A stretch of DNA of 25,627 nt from an uncultured Eubacteriales bacterium. Lineage in GTDB: Bacteria > Bacillota > Clostridia > Oscillospirales > Butyricicoccaceae. The notes below the pieces were generated by a model. It made no database searches. It saw nothing but the letters and a program-made list of their open reading frames with translations, and had not been told where the DNA came from. The translations under genes and the position numbers were made by a program. Below are positions 1 to 10,100 of this stretch, piece after piece (position 1 is the first letter of the stretch; every line of letters begins with the position of its first letter). Where the stretch lies: positions 1 to 25,627 of the forward strand of contig USML01000016.1 of assembly GCA_900555855.1 (NCBI GenBank). The letters run 5' to 3'.

Positions 1-1
1 C

Positions 2-172
2 GAACGGTGCCTGCTGGTGCTGGATCCGGGGATCTACCCGGGCAAATATAAGGCGGTCCACCGGGCCGGGGCCGTCACGGTCTTCGGCGACGCCCTGCTC
101 TGCAGCCCCGAAACGCTGGCGCAGGACTGCGCAGCAAGATCGCCTAGGTATTATATCTTCCGGAGGGGATAA
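2..172 (+). CDS. 3' end of an unidentified CDS, probably phage
   Basis: An open frame enters the window from the left and ends at TAA 170-172, giving 56 residues that include LVLDPGIYPGKYKAVHRAG. I do not recognise the family. The residue mix looks like real protein, and the frame lies on the same strand as the phage structural genes and just upstream of them, so it is probably the previous gene of that cassette. A second frame (starting at base 3) is also open here, as often happens in GC-rich DNA, but its translation is dominated by Arg, Ser and Pro and looks like a shadow. Function cannot be assigned from the tail alone. Confidence 0.5.
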   Translation, partial: ERCLLVLDPGIYPGKYKAVHRAGAVTVFGDALLCSPETLAQDCAARSPRYYIFRRG

Positions 173-176
173 AAAA

Positions 177-196
177 CGCCGCCCGAAAGGGCGGCG
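177..196 (+). terminator. GAAA-tetraloop hairpin after the first phage CDS
   Basis: A perfect 8-bp GC stem (177-184 with 189-196) closes a GAAA tetraloop, five bases after the stop of the upstream CDS. No T-run follows on the + strand. It could be a weak or Rho-assisted terminator, or an RNA-stabilising hairpin. Confidence 0.5.
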
Positions 197-210
197 GGGA
201 TGGCGAAAAT

Positions 211-242
211 TGCTCCCCGCAAAACAGGTTTTGCGGGGAGCA
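211..242. terminator. Perfect 14-bp inverted repeat in the phage spacer
   Basis: Arms 211-224 and 229-242 are exact reverse complements around a CAGG loop. The top of the stem is AAAA/TTTT and the base is GC-rich. No T-run follows it on the + strand; on the - strand the sequence leaving the hairpin is ATTTTC. It is a strong RNA or DNA hairpin between two late genes. A terminator or processing site is most likely, and a protein-binding palindrome is possible. Confidence 0.5.
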
Positions 243-368
243 CGATTCGTTCCATAGATTTCCGGCACAAGTGAATTGCCGGAAGTCGGACGGCTGCACT
301 CGCCGCCGGGGCGAGAGCAGAAGCAAAGAGCCGCGGGAAATCAACTACAAAAGGAGGAGGAGAGCATT

Positions 369-2417
369 ATGTATTTACCGGCGCTTTCGAACATGGAGCA
401 AAGGCGGCAGCAGCAGATCATTACCTTTGGGGGGATCAACTACGGGCAGAACACCCAGGAGGGGCAGCTGGCGGACTGCAGGAACCTGACGGCGGAGCAT
501 TTTCCCTGTCTGCACCCAAGAGCAGGGCGGAAGACCGCCGTTTCGGGCCTGACCGCGCCGGAACAGATCTTCGCAGCGGAGGGCAACCTCTACATCGTGG
601 ACAACGGGGCGCTGAAGCTGGGAGACAGCACGCTGCTGACCCTGACGCCGGGGAAAAAGCAGCTGGCGGCCATCAATTCAAAGCTGGTGATTTTTCCGGA
701 TAAGAAGTGGTATGACATGAAGACCGGGGAAGCAGGGACGCTCTTTGCCAGCTACAACGCGCCGGCAGGCAGCATCTCCTTCGGCGAGGACGGCAAGACC
801 GTCACGGCGCACCTGGGCAGCTACCGGGTGGAAAAAACCGGCACGGGGACGCTGGGCATCCGGGAGGCGCACTATGAAACGGACGAGGACGGCGAGCAGG
901 ACTATATCGGGGAAAGGGGCACGCTGGAGGGCAGCGATACCTTTACCGTGGCGGACAGCTATACGCTGAACGCGGAGACCGGGGCGCTGACCTTTGCCAA
1001 CGAGCGCAGCGTGATCCTGGCGCAGGTGAATAACGACAACGATATCACAAAGAAGAATATTCAGGCGGGGACCCTCTTCCGGAAGGCGGAGCGGCCCAAA
1101 TGGACCGGCGGGGAATACACGCCGGAGACGCTTTTTGCCCAGCTGCCGGCGGGGCAATATGCGGTGGTGACGGAATGCAATACCTATCAAAACCGCCCGA
1201 TAACGCCGCCGGGAGGCACGCCGAAGCCAAGCCCGAAGCCTTACTTTGGCATCCGGTATGACCTGTACGCCGTAAACGGACAAAGCTATGGAGACAGCGG
1301 CGGCTGGGAGGCCATGGGCTTCCGGGCGGGAGACACCATCCGCATCCGCGGCTGCACCACCTTCCCGGAGAACAACGGTACCCACACCATCCGGGAGATC
1401 CGGCAGAGCGGAGAGACCTATACGCTGGTTTTTTCCGACGGGGCCTTTTCCAAACACGGCACGGAAGCAGGCGCGGTGAGCTTTGAACGGTATATCCCGG
1501 AGCTGGAGGTGCTCTGCGAGAGCCAGAACCGGCTCTGGGGCGCGGCGGGCGGCACGGTTTATGCCTCCGCTTTGGGGGATCCCTGCAACTGGGAGACTTT
1601 TGACGGGCTTTCCACGGATTCCTATGCCCTGGCCGTGGCGGGGGGCGAGCCCTTTACCGCCTGCTGCGGCTACGGCAGCGGGGTTTTGTTCTTCAAGGAG
1701 GATATGGTTTATAAGATCCTGGGGGGCTATCCGGCGGAATATACCCTGTATTCCTACCACTACCCGGGCGTGCAGCTGGGCTCGGCAGAGAGCCTGATAA
1801 ACATCAACGAGGTGCTCTACTACAAGGGCGCGGCGGGGGTCTGGCGGTATGCGGGGGCGGCGCCGGAGCTTGTTTCCGGGGCGTTTGGCCTGCGGCAGTA
1901 TACCAACGCCTGGGCCGGGCGCTGCGGACAGCGGTATTACCTCTCCATGAAGGGGAAGGACGGAGGCTACGGCGTTTGGGTCTATGACACACTGCGGGGC
2001 TTCTGGCTGCAGGAGGACGAGCGGAACGCGGGCTTCGCCTGGAGCAACGGGCGGTTCTACCTGCTGGACCGGGGGGCGAAAAAGGTCTATCTCACGGGGC
2101 AGGACAACAGCGAGGAGACCAGGGTGCCCTGGAGCGCGGAGCTCTGCGCCATGGACGAGGTGGTCCACAACCGGAAGAGCTATTCCCGGCTGCTGCTGCG
2201 GGCGGACTTTGAGGCGGGGAGCTGGCTCAAGGCGGAGATCTCCATAGACGGCGGGCCCTGGCAGACCGCAGGGCAATGGAGCGCGGGACACGGGCAGACG
2301 AGGGTGATCCCGCTGCTGCCCCGGCGGTGCGACCGGTTCCGGATCCGGCTCTCCGGCGAGGGAAATGTTATGCTGCGGTCGCTGACCCGGGACTATACCC
2401 TGGGCAGCGAATATTGA
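369..2417 (+). CDS. Phage tail / packaged-DNA-stabilisation-like structural protein
   Basis: This is a 682-aa protein. I start it at ATG 369 (MYLPALSNMEQRRQQ), which follows the strong site AAGGAGGAGG at 351-360; the frame is open further upstream but without a ribosome site. The N-terminus (ITFGGINYGQN) and the central stretch containing NRLWGAAGG, TVYASALGDPCNWETFDG and VLFFKEDMVYKILGG (about residues 385-460) resemble the propeller-like proteins of podoviruses typified by P22 gp10, which plug the portal and hold packaged DNA. That family is named from recalled motif resemblance and no search was run. The protein is rich in Gly, Tyr, Trp and Thr, as beta-rich virion proteins are. It heads a tightly packed cassette of four genes. 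A tail-tubular-B-type protein is the main alternative. Confidence 0.6.
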   Translation: MYLPALSNMEQRRQQQIITFGGINYGQNTQEGQLADCRNLTAEHFPCLHPRAGRKTAVSGLTAPEQIFAAEGNLYIVDNGALKLGDSTLLTLTPGKKQLAAINSKLVIFPDKKWYDMKTGEAGTLFASYNAPAGSISFGEDGKTVTAHLGSYRVEKTGTGTLGIREAHYETDEDGEQDYIGERGTLEGSDTFTVADSYTLNAETGALTFANERSVILAQVNNDNDITKKNIQAGTLFRKAERPKWTGGEYTPETLFAQLPAGQYAVVTECNTYQNRPITPPGGTPKPSPKPYFGIRYDLYAVNGQSYGDSGGWEAMGFRAGDTIRIRGCTTFPENNGTHTIREIRQSGETYTLVFSDGAFSKHGTEAGAVSFERYIPELEVLCESQNRLWGAAGGTVYASALGDPCNWETFDGLSTDSYALAVAGGEPFTACCGYGSGVLFFKEDMVYKILGGYPAEYTLYSYHYPGVQLGSAESLININEVLYYKGAAGVWRYAGAAPELVSGAFGLRQYTNAWAGRCGQRYYLSMKGKDGGYGVWVYDTLRGFWLQEDERNAGFAWSNGRFYLLDRGAKKVYLTGQDNSEETRVPWSAELCAMDEVVHNRKSYSRLLLRADFEAGSWLKAEISIDGGPWQTAGQWSAGHGQTRVIPLLPRRCDRFRIRLSGEGNVMLRSLTRDYTLGSEY

Positions 2418-2433
2418 AAGGGAGGAGGGCGCC

Positions 2434-2592
2434 ATGCGGACGATCAACATCGCCCCGCCGGAATACCGGCAGGGGGACACGGAGGGGAACCTGCGCCGGC
2501 TCTTTGCCTGGGCAAGGCAGCTGACGGAGGAGGTACAGTTTCAGATCACGGTGATCAACAAGGATCTGGAAGCTTTGAGAAAGGGGAAATAA
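2434..2592 (+). CDS. Small phage protein, 52 aa, unknown function
   Basis: ATG 2434 follows GGGAGGAGG with good spacing, and the gene lies 16 nt after the previous stop and 2 nt before the next start, so it is clearly translated within the cassette. The sequence begins MRTINIAPPEYRQGDTEG and is followed by a predicted helix (NLRRLFAWARQLTEEVQFQI) and a charged C-terminus ending RKGK. There is no membrane segment. It has the look of a small head-tail accessory or chaperone-like protein, but I do not recognise a family. Confidence 0.75.
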   Translation: MRTINIAPPEYRQGDTEGNLRRLFAWARQLTEEVQFQITVINKDLEALRKGK

Positions 2593-2594
2593 GG

Positions 2595-4187
2595 ATGGCG
2601 ATCAAGCGAAACAAGACCCTGCGGCTGCAGGGGAACACGGCGGATGTGAAGGACATTCAGGAGGTCGGGCTCTGGGACACGGTGCAGGCGGCGCCGGTGG
2701 GCACCAGGGAGGACGGCAGCAAGTATAATGTGCGGCTGCCCAAGGGCTACAGCTATGTAGGCTATTCCGGCCAGCTGCAGGACCCGGAGCAGGTGAAGGG
2801 CCGGGGCAGCTGGGGCAACGCGGACAACGCCCACATGGGAGACGAGAACTGGAACGCCGTCCAGAAGGCCAAGGCGGACTGGAAAACCGCCTATGACGCG
2901 GGAGACCAGGCGGGCATGGACGCGGCCCACGCAGCGGCGGAGGCCATCCGGGCGGGCTATGGCTACAGCGGCGGGGCCGACGGCAGCGAATACCTGCCGC
3001 TGATGTTCAAGAGCGAGGGCTATGTGGAGGAGGACAGCGGCGACGGCGGCAGCGGGCGCGGCGGCTACGGCTACCCGGGCTTTTCCAGCCGGTATGACCC
3101 GCAGATCCAGGCGCTTTATCAGGCGATCCTGAGCCGGGAGCCCTTTTCCTACGACGCGGCAAGCGACCCGCTCTATGGCCAGTACAAGCAGAGCTATACC
3201 CGGGGCGGCCAGCGGGCCATGCAGGACACGCTGGGGCAGATGGCGCTGCGCACCGGCGGGCTGGTCAGCTCCTACGCGGAGAGCGCGGCCCAGCAGACCT
3301 ATGACAACTACATGGCGGCGCTGGCGGACAAGATCCCGGAGCTGCAGCAGCTGGCCTACCAGCGGTATCAGGACGAGCTCTCCGGCAAGCGGGCCGACCT
3401 CTCCATGCTGCTGGGGCTGGACGATGTGGACTATAACCGCTGGAGCGGGGACCGGAGCTTTGATTACAACGCCTACCGGGACCAGGTGGCGGACGATCAG
3501 TGGGCCAAGAGCTTTGACTACCAGCAGCAGCGGGACGCGGCCTCGGACAGCCAGTGGCAGCAGCAATGGGACTACAGCCGGGCGCAGGAGGACTACACCC
3601 GGCGGCTGCAGCTGGCACAGCTGGCGGCGCAGTATGGCGATTATTCCGGGCTGGAGGCGCTGGGTCTCAGGCCGAAGACGGCGGGGAGAACAGCAGCCGG
3701 AGGCAGCGGAGGCGGGAGCATGAAGCTGAGCCAGGCCAAGGAATATGCGAAGCAGGGCGTTTTCACGGATGAAGTGCTGCGCGTGCTCAGAAGCAACGGA
3801 TACAACGACGAGTATCTGAAGGTGGCATACGGATACGAGCCGGAGACGGACCTCGGAGGTCTGGGCGACGAACAGGCGGCTTACCTGAAGCGGGCCTTCC
3901 CGGACGGCGTGATGGATGAGACAAGCTGGAACGAGCTGATCCGTCAGGGCGTAAGAGAGGAAGATCTGATCGCCAACGGCTTTACCGTGGGCACGGCGAA
4001 GCCGGAAGAAAGCGGCAGCCAGACATCGGTGACCGGCAGAGACCTGGGCCGGGTGATCCAGCAGGCAAAATGGATGCAGGCCAACGGCGACCAGAAGGCG
4101 CTGGAGGATTATATCAACAAGGTGGTCGCAGAGAACCTGCTCAGCGATGCGCAGTATGAGCAGCTGATGCGGGCCCTGGGCTGGTAA
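2595..4187 (+). CDS. Phage virion / ejection-type protein, 530 aa
   Basis: ATG 2595 comes 2 nt after the previous stop, with AAAGGGGAAATAAGG upstream. Three regions can be seen. Residues 1-140 are a basic then Gly/Tyr-rich head (LPKGYSYVGYSG, AIRAGYGYSGGADGSEY). A glycine linker (about 145-160) leads to a long helical region (about 165-370) rich in Gln, Tyr, Asp and Ala, with motifs DPQIQALYQAILSREPF and SYAESAAQQTYDNYM. A second Gly/Ser linker (GGSGGG) precedes a C-terminal helical domain ending LMRALGW. Similar proteins sit next to giant polyvalent proteins in gut Firmicute phages. By position, after the tail protein and before the giant gene, it may be an internal or ejection protein. No catalytic motif is visible. 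Function is inferred from context. Confidence 0.6.
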   Translation: MAIKRNKTLRLQGNTADVKDIQEVGLWDTVQAAPVGTREDGSKYNVRLPKGYSYVGYSGQLQDPEQVKGRGSWGNADNAHMGDENWNAVQKAKADWKTAYDAGDQAGMDAAHAAAEAIRAGYGYSGGADGSEYLPLMFKSEGYVEEDSGDGGSGRGGYGYPGFSSRYDPQIQALYQAILSREPFSYDAASDPLYGQYKQSYTRGGQRAMQDTLGQMALRTGGLVSSYAESAAQQTYDNYMAALADKIPELQQLAYQRYQDELSGKRADLSMLLGLDDVDYNRWSGDRSFDYNAYRDQVADDQWAKSFDYQQQRDAASDSQWQQQWDYSRAQEDYTRRLQLAQLAAQYGDYSGLEALGLRPKTAGRTAAGGSGGGSMKLSQAKEYAKQGVFTDEVLRVLRSNGYNDEYLKVAYGYEPETDLGGLGDEQAAYLKRAFPDGVMDETSWNELIRQGVREEDLIANGFTVGTAKPEESGSQTSVTGRDLGRVIQQAKWMQANGDQKALEDYINKVVAENLLSDAQYEQLMRALGW

Positions 4188-4197
4188 GGAGGAAACT

Positions 4198-7100
4198 ATG
4201 GCACTTTCGGAGCAGACAAAGGCCAGATGGGAACAGAAGAAGCGGGAGCTTGCGGCGGCAGTCCCTGCAGAGACTGCGCCCCGAAGCGGCAGCATTCAGC
4301 AGAAATGGGAGCAGAAGAAGCGGGAGCTTGCCATGCAGCAGGCAGCTCCTGCTGCTGCAAAGCCCGCGGTGAAGCCCTCCATTGCGGGGGCTTCCCGTGC
4401 TGTAACGGACACGGGAACCGGCGGCAGTATGCCGCAAAGAGCGCTGCCGGCAACGCCTGCGGCGGGCCGGCTGACGGAGGAAGCCTTTGACCGGTCGCCG
4501 GTGCTGCAGGAGAAATACGGCAGCTATCAGCACTATGCGGCGCAGAACAAGCGCTATTATGCCCGGCCGGAGCTGGGCGGAGATACGGACCGGCTGCGCG
4601 GCGATTACAGCACTTATGAGACGGCAGCGCAGGATGCCTTGCACGCTTATGAGGAAGCCGCCAGAAAGCAGAAGACCACGGAGGGGACGCTGGAAAACCT
4701 GAAGCAGACCCTGCCGGCACTGCAGCAGAGTTTTCAGCGGGATCCTTCGGCGCTGAACAACGCGCTGTATCAGACGGTGCTGCAGCGGTATGAGAGCCTT
4801 GCGGCGCAGTATGCGCAGGAAGCAGAAGACGCGCAGCGGCGTTACGGCGACTATGAACAAAGCCTGGGCAAATACCAGGATGCGCTGCGGACTTACCGGG
4901 ATTACCTGACGGGGGAACAGGAAAAGTATCAGGACTGGCGAAGCACGATCCGCACGGATGAAAACGCCATCGGCAGAGATCTTGCGGCGGCAAACGCAAA
5001 GGTGGAGCAGCTGCAGGCCCGGAAGGAGCAGCTGCAACGGCAGGCAAAGCAGCTGATGGATAAAGCCTATCCCAGAAACAGCGGGACGGACGGGCTTCTG
5101 CTGCAGGCGCAGGCGCTGCAGGAGCAGGCCCGGGCGATGGACGGGCGGATCACAAGGGCCCGGAGCGCGGCGGGTCTGCTGCAGGAAGAACTGGATTGGA
5201 AAAAATATTATCAGTATGCCGATCTGATGGATGCGGAGGACTTCGCAGAGAAGAGCAGGTATGTTTCCACGGAGACGGGAGAAGCGCCGAAGCTGGGTTT
5301 GAGCGGCGTCTATCGCGATACCGGCTTTGGGGATATCAGCTATGACATCATCAACCGCAACGAAACGGCCAGGGGCCGGCAGGGCGTGAGCGATGTAAAC
5401 ACCAACGCCAGCTTTTTGGGGCTGGATCACGGCGAGCGGGGACAGATGACGGATGACGAGATCGCCATCTTCAACTACCTTTACGCACAGGACACGGCCA
5501 AAGGGGACGCGGAGCACAGGACGGCCTATGCATACATCGACTACCTGACGAAGGAGCTGAACTACCGCCGGCGGCAGGAGGAGGAGGCCGCCTGGAAGGA
5601 CTACGCCAAGGGATCGCCGGTGGGCAGCAGCGTGTTCAGCATCCTGACCTCGCCCCTGAAGGGGCTGAGCTACCTGGGTCAGGCGGCGGATTATCTGGGC
5701 ACGGGAAAGATCGATCAGAACGCGGCGTACAATCGCCTTTCCTACTTGAACAGCGCCGTTCGCGGCCAGGTCTCGGAGACCATCGAGCAGAGCGGGAAAT
5801 GGGGGAAGGCCGGCAGCTTTCTGTATCAGACGGGCATGAGCATGGGCGACTTCCTGATGAACAGCCTTGTCACGGGCGCAATGGCGGGAGGCGCGGTGCT
5901 GGGAGAAAAGGCGTTTCGGGTCGCGAGCAACCTTTCGCTGGCGATCATGGGCACCGGCGCGGCGGCGGACGCCACCATCGCGGCAAAGGACAAAGGCCTG
6001 ACGGACAAGCAGGCCTTTACCCTGGGCACCATTGCAGGCGCGGCGGAGGTACTCACCGAGAAGTTCAGCATTGAGGCGCTGCTGAACGGGAAATGGGAGG
6101 ACGGGGCCCTCAAGTATATTCTGAAGAACGCCTTTACCGAAGGCTCGGAGGAGGTGGGCAGCGACTTCATCAACCTGTTTGCCGACATCCTCGTCGCCAA
6201 GGACAAGAGCGAGTGGCGGCAGACCATTGCCGCATATATGGCGGAGGGCAAGACGGAGAGCGAGGCCTTTGCCCTTGCGGTGGCGCAGCAGGCGGCGGAG
6301 ATGGGGCTGGATTTCCTCGGCGGCGCGCTGTCCGGCGGGACGATGGCTTCTGTGGGCGCGGGGATCGGCGCGGTGAGGAATCAGGTGCAATACCGACAGG
6401 ACGGCGGCCAGCTGCGCGGACTGGGGGACGAGATGACCCGCGGGATCCTCGAGGAGGCGGAAGCGCTTGACCCGAACAGCGAGGCCTACAAGCTGGGGCA
6501 GAGACTGAAGAAAAAGCAGGAAAAGGGCAAGCGGCTGACGGATGCGGAGATCGGCAGACTGTATGCAGAGACGACCAGAGCGCTGGAGCAAACGGAACAG
6601 GCCGCGCCGCAGCCGGCACAAGGCCAGCCGCAGCAGACCGTCGGAACGGAATTGCCCACGCCGGATCAGACGGGCGGCGTGATGCTGCCGACGCCGGAAC
6701 AGACGGAAGCGCAGACGCAACAGCGCGCGGCGGAGCAGGAGCGCCAGACTGCGCCGCCGAGAGAGACTGCGGAGATGGCGCAGCCGGGCGTTTTGCCCAC
6801 GGCGGAAGAGACGGATCGGCGGCAGCGGGCGGCAAGCGCACAGACGGAGACGGAGCGCACGGGCATTTTGCTGGGCGTGAACGACGACACGATCGCGCGG
6901 GTGCTTCGCATCAGCAGCGCGGTGGGGCGCGAGGTGGTCTTCTTCGACGCCGGGGCAGACGCCACCGGCGGACTCGAGAACGGACACTTTGATCCGGAGG
7001 ACGGCAGGATCTATATCAATGCGCAGAGCAAAAACCCCGTGGCGCAGATCATCAGCCATGAGCTGACCCACAGCATCGAGGGCGGCGGAAGCTACGGCGA

Positions 7101-10100
7101 TCTGCAGAGGCTGGTGCTGCAGCGCATCCAGCAGGACGGCGGCGATCTGCAGACGCTGCGGCAGCAGAAGGCGGAGCTCTATGCAAGGCACGGAAAAGAG
7201 CTGAAGGCTTCTGAGGTGGATCAGGAGATCGTGGCGGAGTATGTGGAAAAGCACCTGCTGACGGACGAGCAGAGCATCCGCGAAATGGTGCGGCAGGATC
7301 GGACACTGGGCCAGAGGATCCTGGACTTCATCGACCGGCTGCTGGCGAAGCTGGGCAGCGGCAGCGCACAGGAGCGGGCCTTTCTGACAAAGGCAAGGAG
7401 CTATTACCGGAGCGCGCTGCAGGAGACGCAGAGCAGCTTTACCGCGGAGATGCGGCAGCAGGCAGAGACCCAGGCCGCCGGAATGGAGGGCATGGAGCCG
7501 CGGCTGGAGCGCTTGCGGCAGCAGATGACGGAGGGCGAGATCTCCGACGCGGAGGCGGAGGCAGCTTATGCGCAGATCTATGACCCGGAGGAGGACCTGC
7601 GGCAGGGGCTGGGCGGACTGCAGTACAGTATTCAGAACACAAAAAACATCCCGTACCAAAAGCAGATCGATGCATTTTACAGCGGCGATTCAAAGACCGT
7701 CGGGCGCAGCGATGACATCTATATAGCGGATGCCGACAACTCGCTGAATGCGCTCGGAATCGGCGAGAAGCCTTTCTTCATGCTGAAAAGCAATCTGAAA
7801 AAATCAACGAGAATCGCGGGCAATAACCCAAGCTATTCTGCGCACGGAATCAGCGAAAGCGTCATCCGCAAGCTGCCGGAGCTTATTAAGTCGCCTGCGC
7901 TTGTCGTGCAGGGCGACGGTAGAATCTCGATCATTCCAGGCATTACGGTAAAAACAGAAAAAAATAATACCGCCCCGCTGCTGATTGCGGTAAATCCGAA
8001 CAGCAGTGTAGACGGCATAGACGCTTACGAGATCAAAAGCATTTATGGGCGCGAGAATTTTGCAAACTGGCTCGATCTGCGAGCGAGGGACAGCAAAATA
8101 ATCGCCGGAGACGAAAAAAAGGCAGCGGCGTTACTCCGAGATGTCGGGAAACAGTATCCCGAGCCGGTGGCATACGCTGCTGACCTTACGACCGCTATTC
8201 TATCACAGAACGAGGGCGGTGTCAAGTTACCGACACCGGTGAACCTGCGGCGCTATTCGGATATCGCCGGGCAGGATGTTAACAGGAAATCGGAGGGGCG
8301 CAAGTACAGCTACGCCGGGCAGAACGCCAAGAGCGCGAACCTGCAGACGCTGCGGGAGGCGCAGGAAATGCAGAAGGCCGGGGCCGATATGGAGAGCATC
8401 CGCAAGGCGACCGGCTGGCACCTGGGCATGGAAGGAAAATGGCGCTTCGAGATCGACGACAGCGGACTGCAGCTGCGCGGCGACGCGGCGGATCTTTCCA
8501 ACTACACCACGCTGGGCGAGCTTGTGGATGCGCCGGAGCTGTTTGAAGCTTATCCGCAGCTGAAGGATGTGCGCCTTGCCTTCGCAGATCTGGAGGATGG
8601 CGAACGGGGGTATTTCAGCAGCGGGGACAATACCATCGTTCTTTCGGAGGAGCTTCGCGGCGCGCCGGAGGACACGCTGGTGCATGAGATCCAGCACGCC
8701 ATTCAGGATGTGGAGGGCTTTGCCAGCGGGGCAAGTCCGGAATATTGGGCACGGCGGGAGTATGCGAGCGGCGACCTTGTAACGGAACGGCTCCAGCGCG
8801 AGTATGACAGGACGCTGAACAGGCTTTCCCGCGCCGATCAGAACCGGTATATCCGCTATATGGAGCTGGAGCGCGAGCTTGACCGGCTGTTCCTGTCCGA
8901 CGAAAACAGCGAGGACGGCAAGCGCTACGCAAAGTTGGAGGCCGAGCAGGATGCGCTTTACGAAGCGCTGTATCCCAATCAGTGGTTCCGTGATCTGCTT
9001 GACCTGAGCCGCCGCATGACGGACGCGCCGGGGGAGTATCTCCGGATGTATGAAAACACTGCCGGCGAGATCGAAGCGCGGGATGCAGCATCCAGACGGC
9101 GCATGACCGCCGAAGAGCGCCGCGCCACTATACCGAAGATGGCAGACGAAAACACGGTGTTTGCGGAGGGCGCAGGCTGGAACCGTTTTTTTGACTACGA
9201 TCCGGAGACTGCCAGCATCAAGGAACAGATCGAGCAAAGCCGCGAAGAGCTGAACAAGATGGAAGTCGTTGCCCGGGAAACGGTCCCGGAAAACCTGCCA
9301 AACAAAGATGCGGCGGCGAAGTGGGCGGCTGATCGGCTGAAAGCAAGCGGATACAAGGTTGACAGACAGGGCTTTGGGGAAATCCTCTTCACGAAAAAGG
9401 ATCTTGATAAAGGGCTTCGCTATGCCGATACTCCGGCCGAAAAGGCGGCGCTGGCTGCGCTGCCAAAGGTACTTAAAAGAGGTATCGAAATCGGAGACCA
9501 CACGAACCACAAGAAACGCGAAAAGCAAACAGTTACCTTTGCGGCCCCGGTAGAACTGAACGGAGTACGCGGAAATATGGGTGTCGTGATCAACAGAAAC
9601 GGAAATCACTATTACGCACACCGAATCGTGCTTCCGGATGGAACCGTATTTCAGTTTTCTGGCATAAATAAAGATACAACACAAGAACTGTCCCGGGGAG
9701 TGACCGTTTCCGGCTCTCTTGCCGACACCACAAGTGTTGCATCTACAGATAGTGTACGCGATTTTGATGAAAATGTCAATACCAAATATTCCCTCTCCGA
9801 AGAAGAAGACGCGGGTGACGATGTACCGGCGGCGACGCTGCCCACGGGGCAGGAGGATCTTCGCGGAGCGCTGCCGAAAAAGGCGCAGGACTACCTGAAG
9901 CGTGCGGAGCGCGCTCTGGTTGGGCGCGTGGGTCGGGCGCTCAGCGTGCCGCGTTTTGCGCAGCGGGAATACCTGCAGGAGATCGCGCAGAAGATCAGCG
10001 AGGAATACCTGACCACCGGGCGCGTTTCGGAAAAGACGGCGACGGAGCTGTTTGAACAGGCGTATCAAAAAGGCATCGTGGTGGACGAAGCATTTTACCA

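Noticed and set aside
276..368. Upstream extension of the tail-type protein to position 276
   Set aside because: The added 31 residues have no ribosome site and run through the AAGGAGGAGG that serves ATG 369.
678..4295. Long minus-strand open frames opposite the tail and 530-aa genes
   Set aside because: Same antisense bias. The plus-strand genes have ribosome sites, tight spacing and recognisable protein texture.
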